This document shows, one piece after another, positions 9,156-17,642 of a DNA stretch of 44,230 nucleotides (within the stretch, counting starts at the first letter, position 1; every line of letters starts with the position of its first letter). The stretch covers positions 1-44,230 of the forward strand of contig CAJUBU010000022.1 of NCBI GenBank assembly GCA_910585095.1, written 5' to 3'. A program made the position numbers and the translations under genes. The notes under the pieces were generated by a model. That model made no database searches. It was given only the letters and a program-made list of their open reading frames with translations, and was not told where the DNA came from. The stretch is from an uncultured Lachnospira sp. (GTDB lineage Bacteria > Bacillota > Clostridia > Lachnospirales > Lachnospiraceae).

Positions 9156-10244
9156 TCACTTTTTTGTAATAAATCCCTTAGCCTTAAGAAGCTCTGCACA
9201 TAAAAGCGCACCTCCTGCTGCACCTCTGAGTGTATTATGTGAAAGACCAATAAATTTGTAATCAAAAACCGAATCTTTCCTTACACGACCAATTGAAACA
9301 CCCATACCATTCTCATAATTTACATCCAATGTAACCTGTGGACGATTATCTTCCTCACAATATTGTATAAACTGTTTTGGTGCGCTAGGCAAATTTAATT
9401 CTTGTGGTTCTCCTCTAAAATTCCTTAACTTCTCAATAATTTGTTCTTCTGTTGGCTTTTTGCCAAAATTAACAAAAACGGCTGCTGTATGCCCATCAAG
9501 AACAGGAACACGGATACATTGACATGTAATAATTGGCTCTGTGGCTGGAATAATCTTTCCATTCTCAACTTTACCCCAAATTCTAAGAGGCTCTTTTTCA
9601 CTTTTTTCTTCTTCCCCACCAATATATGGAATAATGTTTCCAACCATTTCTGGCCACTGTTCAAAAGTCTTTCCTGCACCTGAAATAGCTTGATATGTCG
9701 TTGCAACAACTAACTTTGGCTCAAACTCCCTTAACGCTGTAAGAGCTGGAGCGTAACTCTGAATAGAACAGTTTGGTTTTACACATATAAAACCTCTCGT
9801 TGTGCCAAGTCTTTTCTTTTGATACTGGATGACATCCAAATGCTCGGCATTGACTTCTGGCAAAATCATTGGAACATCTGGTGTCCAACGATGTGCGCTA
9901 TTGTTAGAAACAACTGGAAGCTCTGCTTTTGCATAACGTTCTTCCAACGCTTTGATTTCATCTTTAGGCATATTGACTGCACAAAATACAAAATCTACTT
10001 CTGCTACTATCTTATCAAAATCTTTATCCATATCATAAACAGTCATTTTCTTAACAAATTCAGGCATTGGCGTCGCCATCTTCCAACGACCTTCTACCGC
10101 CTGCTCATAAAGCTTGCCTGCTGAATTAGAACTTGCTGCAACTAAAACAACCTCAAACCAAGGATGATTTTCAAGCAGCGTAATAAAACGCTGTCCCACC
10201 ATACCTGTACCACCAAGTATACCAACTTTTAACTTCTCACTCAT
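9156..10244 (-). CDS. asd: Aspartate-semialdehyde dehydrogenase (archaeal/fungal-type)
   Basis: Reduces aspartyl-4-phosphate to aspartate semialdehyde with NADPH, the branch point to lysine/diaminopimelate, threonine and methionine. The 362-residue protein has GILGGTGMVGQRF (8-20) for NADPH binding, the active-site C159 in KPNCSIQSY, and a downstream DGHTAAVFVNFGK segment with the conserved histidine. The length and the NCSIQ context place it in the archaeal/fungal-type ASADH group rather than the shorter E. coli type. The start at 10244 has AGAGGAG nearby. It is monocistronic, with its own promoter (10325-10353) and a stem-loop behind it. No lysine riboswitch is apparent in the leader. Confidence 0.95.
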   Translation of the reverse strand: MSEKLKVGILGGTGMVGQRFITLLENHPWFEVVLVAASSNSAGKLYEQAVEGRWKMATPMPEFVKKMTVYDMDKDFDKIVAEVDFVFCAVNMPKDEIKALEERYAKAELPVVSNNSAHRWTPDVPMILPEVNAEHLDVIQYQKKRLGTTRGFICVKPNCSIQSYAPALTALREFEPKLVVATTYQAISGAGKTFEQWPEMVGNIIPYIGGEEEKSEKEPLRIWGKVENGKIIPATEPIITCQCIRVPVLDGHTAAVFVNFGKKPTEEQIIEKLRNFRGEPQELNLPSAPKQFIQYCEEDNRPQVTLDVNYENGMGVSIGRVRKDSVFDYKFIGLSHNTLRGAAGGALLCAELLKAKGFITKK

Positions 10245-10262
10245 ACCTTTTCTCCTCTAAAT

Positions 10263-10305
10263 AAACATTTGTCTTTCTATAAATGTCTTTCTACGACGGA
10301 CATTT
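10263..10305 (-). repeat. Tandem AGAAAGACA motifs and inverted ACATTTGTC in the asd leader
   Basis: Reading on the - strand, AGAAAGACA occurs twice (15 bases apart), and GACAAATGTC before it is nearly self-complementary. The arrangement can form alternative hairpins just before the asd ribosome site. A regulatory role is possible but unproven. Confidence 0.4.
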
Positions 10306-10324
10306 GTCTTTTTTATTTTTAGTG

Positions 10325-10353
10325 ATAGTATCACACTATACTTTATATTGCAA
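10325..10353 (-). promoter_or_regulatory. Sigma-A-type promoter of asd
   Basis: On the - strand TTGCAA (10348-10353) and TACTAT (10325-10330) are separated by exactly 17 bases. This gives an asd leader of roughly 75 bases. Confidence 0.6.
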
Positions 10354-10472
10354 CTATTTTTTAAAAATTTTTTAAGATAAACTTATATATTATTTTTATA
10401 TTACCTCAAATTTCTTTTATAAACTTTTCCATATTTTTAAGTCATCAGCCATCTATTCAAAAAATAATTGAA

Positions 10473-10517
10473 CCTCATCAGGCAAGCAAGAAATTAAATT
10501 GCAAATATTTGCTTAAA
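10473..10517 (-). repeat. Dispersed structured repeat, family 1 (copy c, inverted)
   Basis: On the - strand: TTAAGCAAATATTTGCAATT, then TAATTTCTTGCTTGCCTGATGAGG. The core has drifted, yet AAGCAA still pairs with TTGCTT as the outer stem. It lies in the otherwise geneless stretch 10354-10686 between the divergent asd and terD-like promoters, where I see nothing else but an ATTACCTCAAA motif at 10400. Confidence 0.65.
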
Positions 10518-10686
10518 TTTTAACTTTTTAAAAGACTATATTGCTGCCTGCTCTAAAAAACTCTCTTAAATTTGTATAATTCGTATAAATTTCCTAATCT
10601 ATTTTGGAAAGACATGAGTATACATCTAATATAATTAAAAGTCAAGTGACATGTTGGTTGTTTATTTCACAGTTTTTTCAAATTAA

Positions 10687-10715
10687 TTGACATCCCCTAT
10701 TATTTCAAGTAAAAT
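10687..10715 (+). promoter_or_regulatory. Sigma-A-type promoter of the TerD-AIM24-vWA module
   Basis: TTGACA (10687-10692) and TAAAAT (10710-10715), spacing 17. It would give a leader of about 125 bases, in which GATAAAAA (about 10743) can pair with TTTTTATC (about 10769). Confidence 0.7.
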
Positions 10716-10848
10716 TGTAAAATAATAATGGACAATAAACTTGATAAAAAAGAAAAAATAACAAAATTTTTATCTGCCCATTGTTTGCACAAACTTGTAA
10801 GAACTTTTTATTCTTTGTTCAAAAACGACCACAGAAATGAGGGTAAAA

Positions 10849-11658
10849 ATGATTCATATTCCTATGAAATCAACAGCTCCGTTTAACAAACATACTGTTG
10901 CATCAATAAATCAAATCAAAGTACAAGAAGCCAATTCATTAAGTAACATAACAAATATTAATAAGGTTTCTTCTGCAAAAGTCAACAATCAAAACAGTGT
11001 TAAACAACATTCATCTAGCACTACCGTTCGTCCAATAAACTCAACAGCACAAAACAAAACTCAACCTATTCCATCCAACCCTATAGTGCCAAACAGATCT
11101 ATTCCATCATTAATTCATGAAGTTCAAAAAGGTCAAAAAGTTTCTCTGGCTATTAATACATCTAGTAAACTAAAGGTATGTATGGGTTGGAATGTATTAA
11201 ATAATAACTGTGATGTTGATGTTTCAGCTTTTATGCTGAATGCTTCTGGTAAAGTACTAGGGGACAGTTGGTTTGTATTTTATGGGCAAACTCAAAGTCC
11301 AGATAACAGTACAATCTTTAGTGAAAGTTCTGTTCAAGACAGAGAAGTTATATCTATTGATATGGCTAAACTTAATAAATCTGTGACAAAAATAGTATTT
11401 GTTCTTACAATTAATGAAGCTTTACAAAAAAAACTAAATTTTAGTATGATTAAAGATGCCTATATTAGAATAATAAATTGTTCAAACAATACCGAACTTG
11501 TCAGTTTCAAAATGACAGAATATTATTCTAATGTTACTTCAATGATGATTGGCGAATTATATCTTTACAATGGAAAATGGAAATTTAATGCAATTGGCAA
11601 TGGTGTAGCGCGTGACTTGGCTGGTCTTTGTGAATTATATGGAGTGCAGGTAGTATAA
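10849..11658 (+). CDS. TerD-family protein with Ser/Asn-rich N-terminal extension
   Basis: TerD domains are calcium-binding beta-sandwich proteins tied to tellurite/stress resistance and phage-related phenotypes. From the ATG at 10849 (GAGGG five bases upstream; the ATG at 10837 lacks a site) the protein has 269 residues. Residues 1-90 are low complexity, rich in Ser, Asn, Thr and Gln, with no signal peptide. Residues 94-269 are a complete TerD domain: MGWNVLNNNCDVDVSAFML (112-130) with the metal-binding Asp pattern, FVFYGQTQSPDNS (142-154), KIVFVLTINEA (181-191), IGELYLYNGKWKFNAIGNG (234-252). It is first in a three-gene rightward module. Its extension is longer than in a plain TerD and may act as a linker or localisation segment (inference). 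Confidence 0.9.
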   Translation: MIHIPMKSTAPFNKHTVASINQIKVQEANSLSNITNINKVSSAKVNNQNSVKQHSSSTTVRPINSTAQNKTQPIPSNPIVPNRSIPSLIHEVQKGQKVSLAINTSSKLKVCMGWNVLNNNCDVDVSAFMLNASGKVLGDSWFVFYGQTQSPDNSTIFSESSVQDREVISIDMAKLNKSVTKIVFVLTINEALQKKLNFSMIKDAYIRIINCSNNTELVSFKMTEYYSNVTSMMIGELYLYNGKWKFNAIGNGVARDLAGLCELYGVQVV

Positions 11659-11670
11659 AAGGAGAAATAA

Positions 11671-12375
11671 ATGTTACAATTTGAAATAATTAATGAATTA
11701 ACACTAAAAGTTACATGTACAGGAAATGATGTTCTTTTTACAAAAACTGGAGCCTTTATTGCTGGTGAAAATTCTGGAGGGAAAAATTATAAATTTGAAA
11801 AGGTGCTTTTAGGACCACAAAATAATATCGGCAAAGCTTTATTAGGTTCATTAGCTAGGCGTGTAACGGGTGAAAATCTCCCCCTTATGAAAGTACATTT
11901 AAATGGAGATTCTGTTACATATTATGGGAATTATGGGCAGCATCTTGTCACATATCATTTAGAACAAGGTGAAACCATTTCTGTAGAATCAGAAAATATC
12001 TTAGCATTTACTCAAGATTGTGATTACAGTGTACGATTTATTGGTGTTGGTCTTCTTTCTCAAAAGGGCTTGGCAACTTCTACTTTAACTGGAAGAGGAC
12101 AAAACGCCTATGTCACAGTACTATCCGATGGAAATCCAATAGTCCTCAGTAATGTATATTCCAGAGACACTATTGCAGCAGACCCTGATGCAGTTATCTG
12201 TTGGGTAGGAAATGGTCACTGTGACCCACAAGTAAAAGCGGATGTGTCTTGGAAAACTTTTATTGGTCAAGCATCTGGCGAATCCTACCAATTTGAATGG
12301 AATGGAAACGCTGGCGTTACTGTAATGATTCAACCTTCAGAACGTAAAGGTGGAATTCATGTAGGAATGGATTAA
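11671..12375 (+). CDS. AIM24-family (TIGR00266/DUF124) protein
   Basis: A 234-residue cytosolic all-beta protein of the AIM24/DUF124 family, whose bacterial function is not established. Typical features are the glycine-rich repeated beta segments, LARRVTGENLPLMKVHLNGDS, the SVESENILAFT stretch, and VICWVGNGHCDP toward the C-terminus. It starts 12 bases after the TerD-like gene with AAGGAG eight bases before the ATG, so the two are co-transcribed. TerD, AIM24 and vWA proteins recur together in comparative studies of ter-like stress modules, which supports a joint role at a membrane or stress complex (inference). Confidence 0.85.
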   Translation: MLQFEIINELTLKVTCTGNDVLFTKTGAFIAGENSGGKNYKFEKVLLGPQNNIGKALLGSLARRVTGENLPLMKVHLNGDSVTYYGNYGQHLVTYHLEQGETISVESENILAFTQDCDYSVRFIGVGLLSQKGLATSTLTGRGQNAYVTVLSDGNPIVLSNVYSRDTIAADPDAVICWVGNGHCDPQVKADVSWKTFIGQASGESYQFEWNGNAGVTVMIQPSERKGGIHVGMD

Positions 12376-12403
12376 AATGATTAAAATATTTTTCATAAAT
12401 AAA

Positions 12404-12487
12404 CAAGCTTGTCACCTATTTGTGCAGAAGCGTCACAAACAAAGTATTGCAACAACAATAACCACTTTTTATATACGCTTTAGAATG
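12404..12487 (+). repeat. Structured repeat, family 2 (copy 1), upstream of the vWA gene
   Basis: Shares CACCTATTTGTGC-GAAG-GTCACAAA and a later ACGCTT-AGAATGGAG-ATTTAT with a longer copy at 36752-36880. TTTGTG (12419-12424) pairs with CACAAA (12434-12439). It separates the AIM24 gene from the vWA gene and ends at the vWA ribosome site. Confidence 0.6.
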
Positions 12488-12495
12488 GAGAATTT

Positions 12496-13287
12496 ATGGT
12501 ACAAATTAAAAAAAATGATGAAGAATTAGCTCAGCAAATGATGAATAAAATCAGCTTATCTAAAGATAAAGCAAATCTTGAAAAACATGTAATAAGTCTT
12601 TCAAAATGTGTTGTTAATCTGAGCAAAAAAAATGGGGTAGACCTTGGTTCAACAAGAGCAAAAGTTGTTGTTGTTCTTGATTACAGTGGTTCAATGAGCT
12701 TACTTTATGATAATGGCACTATTCAAAATACAATCAACAAGTTAGTTCCATTAGGGCTGACATTTGATGATAATGGCTCAATTGACGTATTTTTATTTCA
12801 ATCTGATTATAAAAAAATAAGCGACCTTAACCTTTCAAATTATGAAAATTATATTCAAAATGTTGTTAAGACATCTGGATATTCAATGGGCGGCACAAAC
12901 TATGCACCTGTACTCAAAGCTATTATTCAGGGCAATTCTTACAAGGTTGGCGGTTTTCTCGGATTTGGAGGACATTCTGTCACAGACGAACCAATTGTTG
13001 AAAATGATATTCCTACATTTATCTTATTTATTACAGATGGGGAAAATTCAGATCAATCAGACTCTGATAACATCATCCGCAAATCCTCAGAAATGAATGT
13101 TTTTATTCAATTTATTGGCATTGGACATGAAAAATTTAAGTATCTCATTCAGTTAGACGATATGACTGGCAGAAAAAGAGATAATACAGGTTTTTCAAAA
13201 ATGGAAGACTTAAACAATGCTTCCGATGATGAATTATATAATAATATTTTAGAACAATTTTCTAAATGGCTTAATGGCTTACAATAA
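12496..13287 (+). CDS. vWA-domain protein (TerF/TerY-like)
   Basis: A 263-residue von Willebrand A-domain protein, a metal-dependent protein-binding module. The MIDAS residues are present: D62-x-S64-x-S66 in VVVLDYSGSMS, T134 in MGGTNYAP, and D181 in FITDGE. The closest relatives by pattern are the vWA halves of TerF and stand-alone ter-cluster vWA proteins. No signal peptide or membrane segment is seen, so it acts in the cytosol. The ATG is preceded by GGAG. It is last in the TerD-AIM24-vWA module, 120 bases after AIM24, and is followed by a strong bidirectional terminator. No TerC, ATP-grasp or phosphoribosyltransferase partners are adjacent, so this is a minimal version of the system. Confidence 0.88.
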   Translation: MVQIKKNDEELAQQMMNKISLSKDKANLEKHVISLSKCVVNLSKKNGVDLGSTRAKVVVVLDYSGSMSLLYDNGTIQNTINKLVPLGLTFDDNGSIDVFLFQSDYKKISDLNLSNYENYIQNVVKTSGYSMGGTNYAPVLKAIIQGNSYKVGGFLGFGGHSVTDEPIVENDIPTFILFITDGENSDQSDSDNIIRKSSEMNVFIQFIGIGHEKFKYLIQLDDMTGRKRDNTGFSKMEDLNNASDDELYNNILEQFSKWLNGLQ

Positions 13288-13331
13288 AATTATATAATTC
13301 ATTGTAGTAAAAAAAATTAAATATAATAATC

Positions 13332-13376
13332 AAAACGCCAACAAAATGAATTTTACTTCATATCAATTGGCGTTTT
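13332..13376. terminator. Bidirectional terminator between the convergent vWA and phosphoesterase genes
   Basis: AAAACGCCAA (13332-13341) pairs perfectly with TTGGCGTTTT (13367-13376), with A and T tracts on the two sides, midway between two convergent genes. Confidence 0.85.
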
Positions 13377-13382
13377 TAATTA

Positions 13383-13979
13383 CTACAGCGGAACTTCAAC
13401 CACATATCGCTCATAAGCGTTGACCACAATCGTATCTTTATATTTACTTTCCCTTACAAACCGATAACTATAATTTTTATGAACATGTCCATGAAAAAAG
13501 TATTTGGGCTTATACGTATCAAGAATCTCTATAAATGCTTCAAACCCTTTATGCACATAGTCATCTCCATCATTTAACCCTCTTGCTGGAGCATGTGTGA
13601 CAAGAATATCAATTCCTTTATTCCATTTAATTTTAAACCACATTCTTCTCAAGCGATTTTTCATTTGTTCCTGTGTAAATTGATTCTTTCCCTTATTATA
13701 GCGAATCGAACCTCCTAACCCCATAATTCGCAGTCCATTAAATTTATAAATTTTATCTTCAATACAAATGCAACCTTCTGGCGGTGTACTTTCATAACAA
13801 TCATCATGGTTTCCGCAAACATACAAAATGGGGGCTTTTGTAAAAGAAGCTAGAAATGAAAGATATTGTGGCTTTAAATCACCACAAGACACTATCAAAT
13901 CAATTCCTTCTAATTTTTCTTTTTCAAAATAATCCCACAAATATTTTGATTCAATATCTGCTAAAACAAGTATTTTCAT
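13383..13979 (-). CDS. Metallophosphoesterase (YfcE/MJ0936-like small phosphodiesterase)
   Basis: A 198-residue calcineurin-like phosphoesterase. The metal-binding motifs appear in order: LADIE near the N-terminus (in place of the usual D-x-H), SCGDL, GNHDD, VTHAPARG and FHGHVH. The first motif lacks the usual histidine, so metal geometry or activity may differ. The protein is short, with no extra domain. It begins six bases after the stop of the BMP-like gene on the same strand, so the two are co-translated or at least co-transcribed. The substrate is unknown; small phosphodiesterases of this group act on cyclic nucleotides or RNA 2',3'-phosphates, and the link to a ligand-binding sensor makes a signalling role worth considering (inference). 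Confidence 0.82.
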   Translation of the reverse strand: MKILVLADIESKYLWDYFEKEKLEGIDLIVSCGDLKPQYLSFLASFTKAPILYVCGNHDDCYESTPPEGCICIEDKIYKFNGLRIMGLGGSIRYNKGKNQFTQEQMKNRLRRMWFKIKWNKGIDILVTHAPARGLNDGDDYVHKGFEAFIEILDTYKPKYFFHGHVHKNYSYRFVRESKYKDTIVVNAYERYVVEVPL

Positions 13980-13985
13980 TATACT

Positions 13986-15908
13986 TTACTCCTGCATAAC
14001 CCCTTGATTCATCACAATTGCTCTGGCACTTTCTTCCAAATCATCAAGTTCTGGTATCACTCCGACTACATTATCTAACAGCCAATCCATTGTTATAATA
14101 TCATCTGGACTTAATGCGCATCCCCTTTTGTTACGAAGTTTTCTATTTTGGTCATATAATTCATCTGCAAAAGGCTTAAACTTGCCTTCTACTATCATAT
14201 TTTTAAAAAGTGCCACTATTCGTTGCGTCTCCACTGGAATTTTATCCGAACATATCAGGTCAATGACACCTGCCGACATTCCCCACCAATAATTTAATGC
14301 TTTTGTTGAATCGGAACTTTCATCTTGTTTCCATGAACCACTTATAATACTTTGAATTAATTTTTCATAAAAAACGCCCCAGTGCCATACAGGCATTGCA
14401 ATATGCTGTCTGTTTCCAACACCCTCATTATTATAAAGTCCAAATTTTCTTGCCGAACATTGTGGTGTAATCATATCTTGGTCTGAAATGTATCGAATAT
14501 TCTTCTTTTTAAACGCCTCTTCTACATTAACATTTTTTTGCGAAGACCACTGCAGGTAAATTTTTGCTCTTGGATTGACAAACTTCGCACCCAGCGCAAA
14601 TGCGTTGATATTGGCAATAGAACCATATACTGGATACTGTGCCACATAACCAATTTTATCCTGATTAGACAAGGCTCCCGCCATCACTCCTGTAAGAAAC
14701 TTTGCCTCATACATTCTTGCATAATATGTCCGAATATATTTGTGGGACATATTTAGAGAACAATTCAATATCTTTATTTCTGGATGTGCAATTGCCATCT
14801 TTACACTAGCCATTATCATAGAAGGCGATGTGACAAAAATCAAATCCATTCCACTGTCTATCATCGTGTTAATAGCATCTTCATCATCTTTTTCAGGCAC
14901 TACATTATCAATATTTAATGTCTCAATCTGTTCTCCAAATGTTTCCTCAATATATTGCCTGCCCAACTCATGTGCATAACACCACTCTGAATCTTGCGGC
15001 GTATTTTCATATATAAATCCCACTCGAAGTTTTTTATTGTTTCCTGTCGGCCAAGGCAGCAAATAGCTCAGTATATTTTTTTTGTGTTCGTCCTTAGGAT
15101 TCATCATTAAATCAATTTCTTCATCATCCGATAACAATTCAAATTCTGCCCAAGACTTACGTACATTATCCGCCATTTCTATTGAAGACATACATTTTGC
15201 CGTCTCATATCCAAAAATATGAATAAATCTTAAAAAAGCATCACCCACTGGAAAATCAAAACGACCGCCGCCTCTTGCATAGTACGCATTACTAAAAAGT
15301 AGGTAGCACGACGCTAAATCCCTTCTGGAATCTTCGTCCATCTCTGTGTCTGGCTCAATTCCTACTAATTTCATAAGAGTTGGAAAATTGCCAACTTTGC
15401 TAAAATAAATATCATTTAAGTGCGTACATTTATAAAAATCCATAAATTCATAATATATCTTAATTTCTTCTCTATCGCTTTTTTTAGGAATCATTCGGAT
15501 AACTTCAGCATTTACTGTAACAGCCTTAAAATATTTTAATACGCTTACTCGTTTATTTCCCTCCAAAACATAAAATTTATTCATATATTCATAAACTTTT
15601 ATTGGATTTATAATTCCATCATTTAGCTGACTATCACTCAAGCTTGCCCATTTTGCAGAAAATTCTGTACCATATTCCAACAATGGCATAAAATTAGCAG
15701 CAAATGCGTTAGTACGGGCGGCATTACAAGTTCCCACTACCAGCCTCAATGGTATCTGATCAATTCCTAAATTGACTTCACAGTCAATACCATCTTCTGG
15801 AACAAGATTTTCAAGAACTGGCAAATACCGATAAGAGCCTCTGTTGACACATGCGCTATACTCTTTTTTCCCAAGTTTCAATGCACTCATATAATCTTGA
15901 ACTGACAT
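13986..15908 (-). CDS. Cytosolic BMP-family ligand-binding protein with N-terminal ParB-like region
   Basis: A protein of 640 residues from the ATG at 15908 (GAGGG seven bases upstream; the ATG at 15941 has no site). The C-terminal half, from about residue 292 (KKLRVGFIYENTPQDSEWCYAHELGR), follows the BMP/Med periplasmic-binding fold that binds purine nucleosides in transporters and Med regulators. The N-terminal third contains KVYEYMNKFYVLEGNKRVSVL (about 104-124), which resembles the ParB/sulfiredoxin-like core found in DNA- or nucleotide-handling proteins. There is no signal peptide or lipobox and no permease or ATPase beside it, so it is not a transport component. I infer an intracellular ligand sensor, with the metallophosphoesterase six bases downstream as its effector. 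It is divergent from the GNAT pseudogene, 332 bases away. Confidence 0.75.
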   Translation of the reverse strand: MSVQDYMSALKLGKKEYSACVNRGSYRYLPVLENLVPEDGIDCEVNLGIDQIPLRLVVGTCNAARTNAFAANFMPLLEYGTEFSAKWASLSDSQLNDGIINPIKVYEYMNKFYVLEGNKRVSVLKYFKAVTVNAEVIRMIPKKSDREEIKIYYEFMDFYKCTHLNDIYFSKVGNFPTLMKLVGIEPDTEMDEDSRRDLASCYLLFSNAYYARGGGRFDFPVGDAFLRFIHIFGYETAKCMSSIEMADNVRKSWAEFELLSDDEEIDLMMNPKDEHKKNILSYLLPWPTGNNKKLRVGFIYENTPQDSEWCYAHELGRQYIEETFGEQIETLNIDNVVPEKDDEDAINTMIDSGMDLIFVTSPSMIMASVKMAIAHPEIKILNCSLNMSHKYIRTYYARMYEAKFLTGVMAGALSNQDKIGYVAQYPVYGSIANINAFALGAKFVNPRAKIYLQWSSQKNVNVEEAFKKKNIRYISDQDMITPQCSARKFGLYNNEGVGNRQHIAMPVWHWGVFYEKLIQSIISGSWKQDESSDSTKALNYWWGMSAGVIDLICSDKIPVETQRIVALFKNMIVEGKFKPFADELYDQNRKLRNKRGCALSPDDIITMDWLLDNVVGVIPELDDLEESARAIVMNQGVMQE

Positions 15909-16240
15909 ATATTTTCCCTCATTTCTGTATAAACAATTCAATGTTAGCTACATCTTATTAATCTTGCAAATTCATTTATTTTCAAAATAAATCTCTAGGT
16001 TGATTTTCTCCAAAAAACAATTTAACAAAATATGCAATCTTTAAAAAAGTGTTATAAAATAAATTATAAATCAAAATTTATGTTGATTATTCTTATTATA
16101 TTACATTCATTTTCACTTTACAATTGTTTTCATTTATGGCATTATTGTTCATTAGTAAAGTAGATATTCGCAATTCGCTTTACTAAAAATTTTCCTGATA
16201 AGGTTAAATGCTTTTCAAAATGAAACAAGGATAAAAAAAT
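15909..16240. other. Divergent intergenic region
   Basis: About 330 AT-rich bases between the BMP-like gene and the GNAT pseudogene. It must hold the promoters of both. Apart from the family 1 repeat copy at 16152-16209 I see no coding frame. Confidence 0.5.
16152..16209 (+). repeat. Dispersed structured repeat, family 1 (copy d)
   Basis: TTAGTAAAG (16152-16160) pairs perfectly with CTTTACTAA (16178-16186) around TAGATATTCGCAATTCG. The shared tail CTGATAAGGTTAAATG follows, as in copy b. The outer stem differs in sequence from copies b and e but keeps pairing. Confidence 0.85.
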
Positions 16241-16699
16241 ATGGCTGCTTTTGAAATCAAAAAAATAACAGACAATCCACAATTAATCGACATGGCATCA
16301 AATTGGTTTCATTTAAAATGGAACATTCCATTGAAAGCTTACAAAGAAAGTATACAGGAATGTCTAAAACAATATAATATCATTCCACAATGATACATTG
16401 TATTACAAAACAATCATATTATTGCAGGATTAGGGGTTATTGAAAATGATTTTCACAATAGAAAAGATTTAACACCCAACATTTGTGCTGTATATGTTAA
16501 AGAATCCTATCGTGGTCAAGGCATTGCGGGAAACATGTTAAATTTTGTCTGTGATGATATGAAAAAGAAAGGCATTAACACACTATATCTTGTCACCGAC
16601 CACACATCATTTTATGAGTGATATGACTGGCAATTTTTTTGTATGGTTCAATGCGATGGAGAACAAACGATGTCCAGAATGTATATTCATCATTTGTAA
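16241..16699 (+). pseudogene. GNAT-family N-acetyltransferase pseudogene with two in-frame TGA codons
   Basis: A frame of 152 codons that reads as a GNAT acetyltransferase but is interrupted by TGA at codon 51 (16391-16393) and codon 127 (16619-16621). The frame is otherwise intact from MAAFEIKKITDNPQ to SRMYIHHL. The acetyl-CoA loop is recognisable as VKESYRGQGIAGNML. The first TGA sits where relatives have Trp (IIPQ-W-YIVLQ), and the second fits Arg or Trp (FYE-x-YDWQFF). Both could arise by single transitions (TGG or CGA to TGA), so this looks like a recent pseudogene. AAGG lies before the ATG. Nearby genes use TGG for Trp, so general recoding is unlikely. Confidence 0.85.
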
Positions 16700-16936
16700 A
16701 AATTTATAATTATTGTTTATATCATTTAAATATTGAAACTTCAACAATTTAATATATAAACTGTTGTTTCAAAACTTATAATATTATTTATAGCAACATA
16801 TGAATTAATATTAAAAATCCCATTTTGGAATTGTATCCCCACTGAAAATGAGGAAATAAATATACATTGCGAGTGGATAGCAAATATTTTATAATCAAAT
16901 ATATAAATCAGGGATTAAATGAGAGGAAAGCTTTAA
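16700..16936. other. Intergenic region with a possible decayed family 1 repeat
   Basis: AT-rich and without an open frame. On the - strand 16864-16892 reads AAATATTTGCTATCCACTCG, which resembles the family 1 core ATATTCGCAATCCACT. The rest of the element is not recognisable. Confidence 0.35.
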
Positions 16937-17458
16937 ATGCCAATGTCAAAAAAGGAAACACAGATGCCAAATATTATTAAAAATCGAGATTGGAGCGCTC
17001 TGTTTGCTATGGATGAAAATGATAATTTTTCACGTACATTAGAACAAATGTTGTGGTCTTTCGTAACAAATAGAGCGGATGGGAATTTTGATATATCTAA
17101 CTTGAACCACACACAAAAAGTACTTTTTTTGGTACTGGAGCTAGAGAATGCAACACAAGCAGATGCGTTGCCTAATTTTTTTGAAGATTTTGCGATTTAT
17201 GGTTGTGAAGCGGTGCAGGCATTGGAAGAAGTAGGAGCATCTCAATGTGCCGCTGCTCTTAATGCAGTAGTTGATACTTTGCCGAATGGTATCTATCCAA
17301 AAGGCGATAAAGAATTCTGGAATTCTATTATGTCAGGAAAAGATTCTAATATATGGGACAAGGCAGATAGTGTTTTAGTGGATTATACAGACGGATGGTT
17401 TCCCGATTTATGCCGTACTTATGCAGAGATACATCGAGATATGGTTCAGGCAGGTTGA
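16937..17458 (+). CDS. DMP19-like (DUF4375) protein
   Basis: A 173-residue protein resembling the DMP19/DUF4375 family, some members of which are DNA-mimic proteins that sequester DNA-binding partners. The supporting stretch is the acidic, helical core: ELENATQADALPNFFEDFA followed by EAVQALEEVGASQCAAAL and a conserved GWFPDL near the end. The protein is strongly acidic, which fits a DNA-mimic. AGAGGAAAG precedes the ATG. No partner gene is obvious; the neighbours are a GNAT pseudogene and DUF4250. Family call moderate, function only inferred. Confidence 0.65.
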   Translation: MPMSKKETQMPNIIKNRDWSALFAMDENDNFSRTLEQMLWSFVTNRADGNFDISNLNHTQKVLFLVLELENATQADALPNFFEDFAIYGCEAVQALEEVGASQCAAALNAVVDTLPNGIYPKGDKEFWNSIMSGKDSNIWDKADSVLVDYTDGWFPDLCRTYAEIHRDMVQAG

Positions 17459-17642
17459 CAGCTTCCAGTTCAAAGAACTGTTAAGTATGCAGTAGAAACA
17501 CTTTTCCGAAAAAGGAGTATTAAAAATCCCAAAATGTTAATCATTTATATATCCTTATAAATGATAACGACTATACATACTTATAATAAATTATTTATTT
17601 TATTTCAAACTTTGCATTTTATTAAAAGGAGTTAAAATTATT

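Noticed and set aside
10245..10330. Lysine riboswitch before asd
   Set aside because: The leader is about 75 bases, far shorter than a lysine riboswitch, and holds only short tandem repeats.
16241..16699. UGA read as tryptophan (code 4) or selenocysteine
   Set aside because: All neighbouring genes use TGG for Trp and end normally; one TGA also fits an Arg codon, and no SECIS-like hairpin was evident. Pseudogene is simpler.
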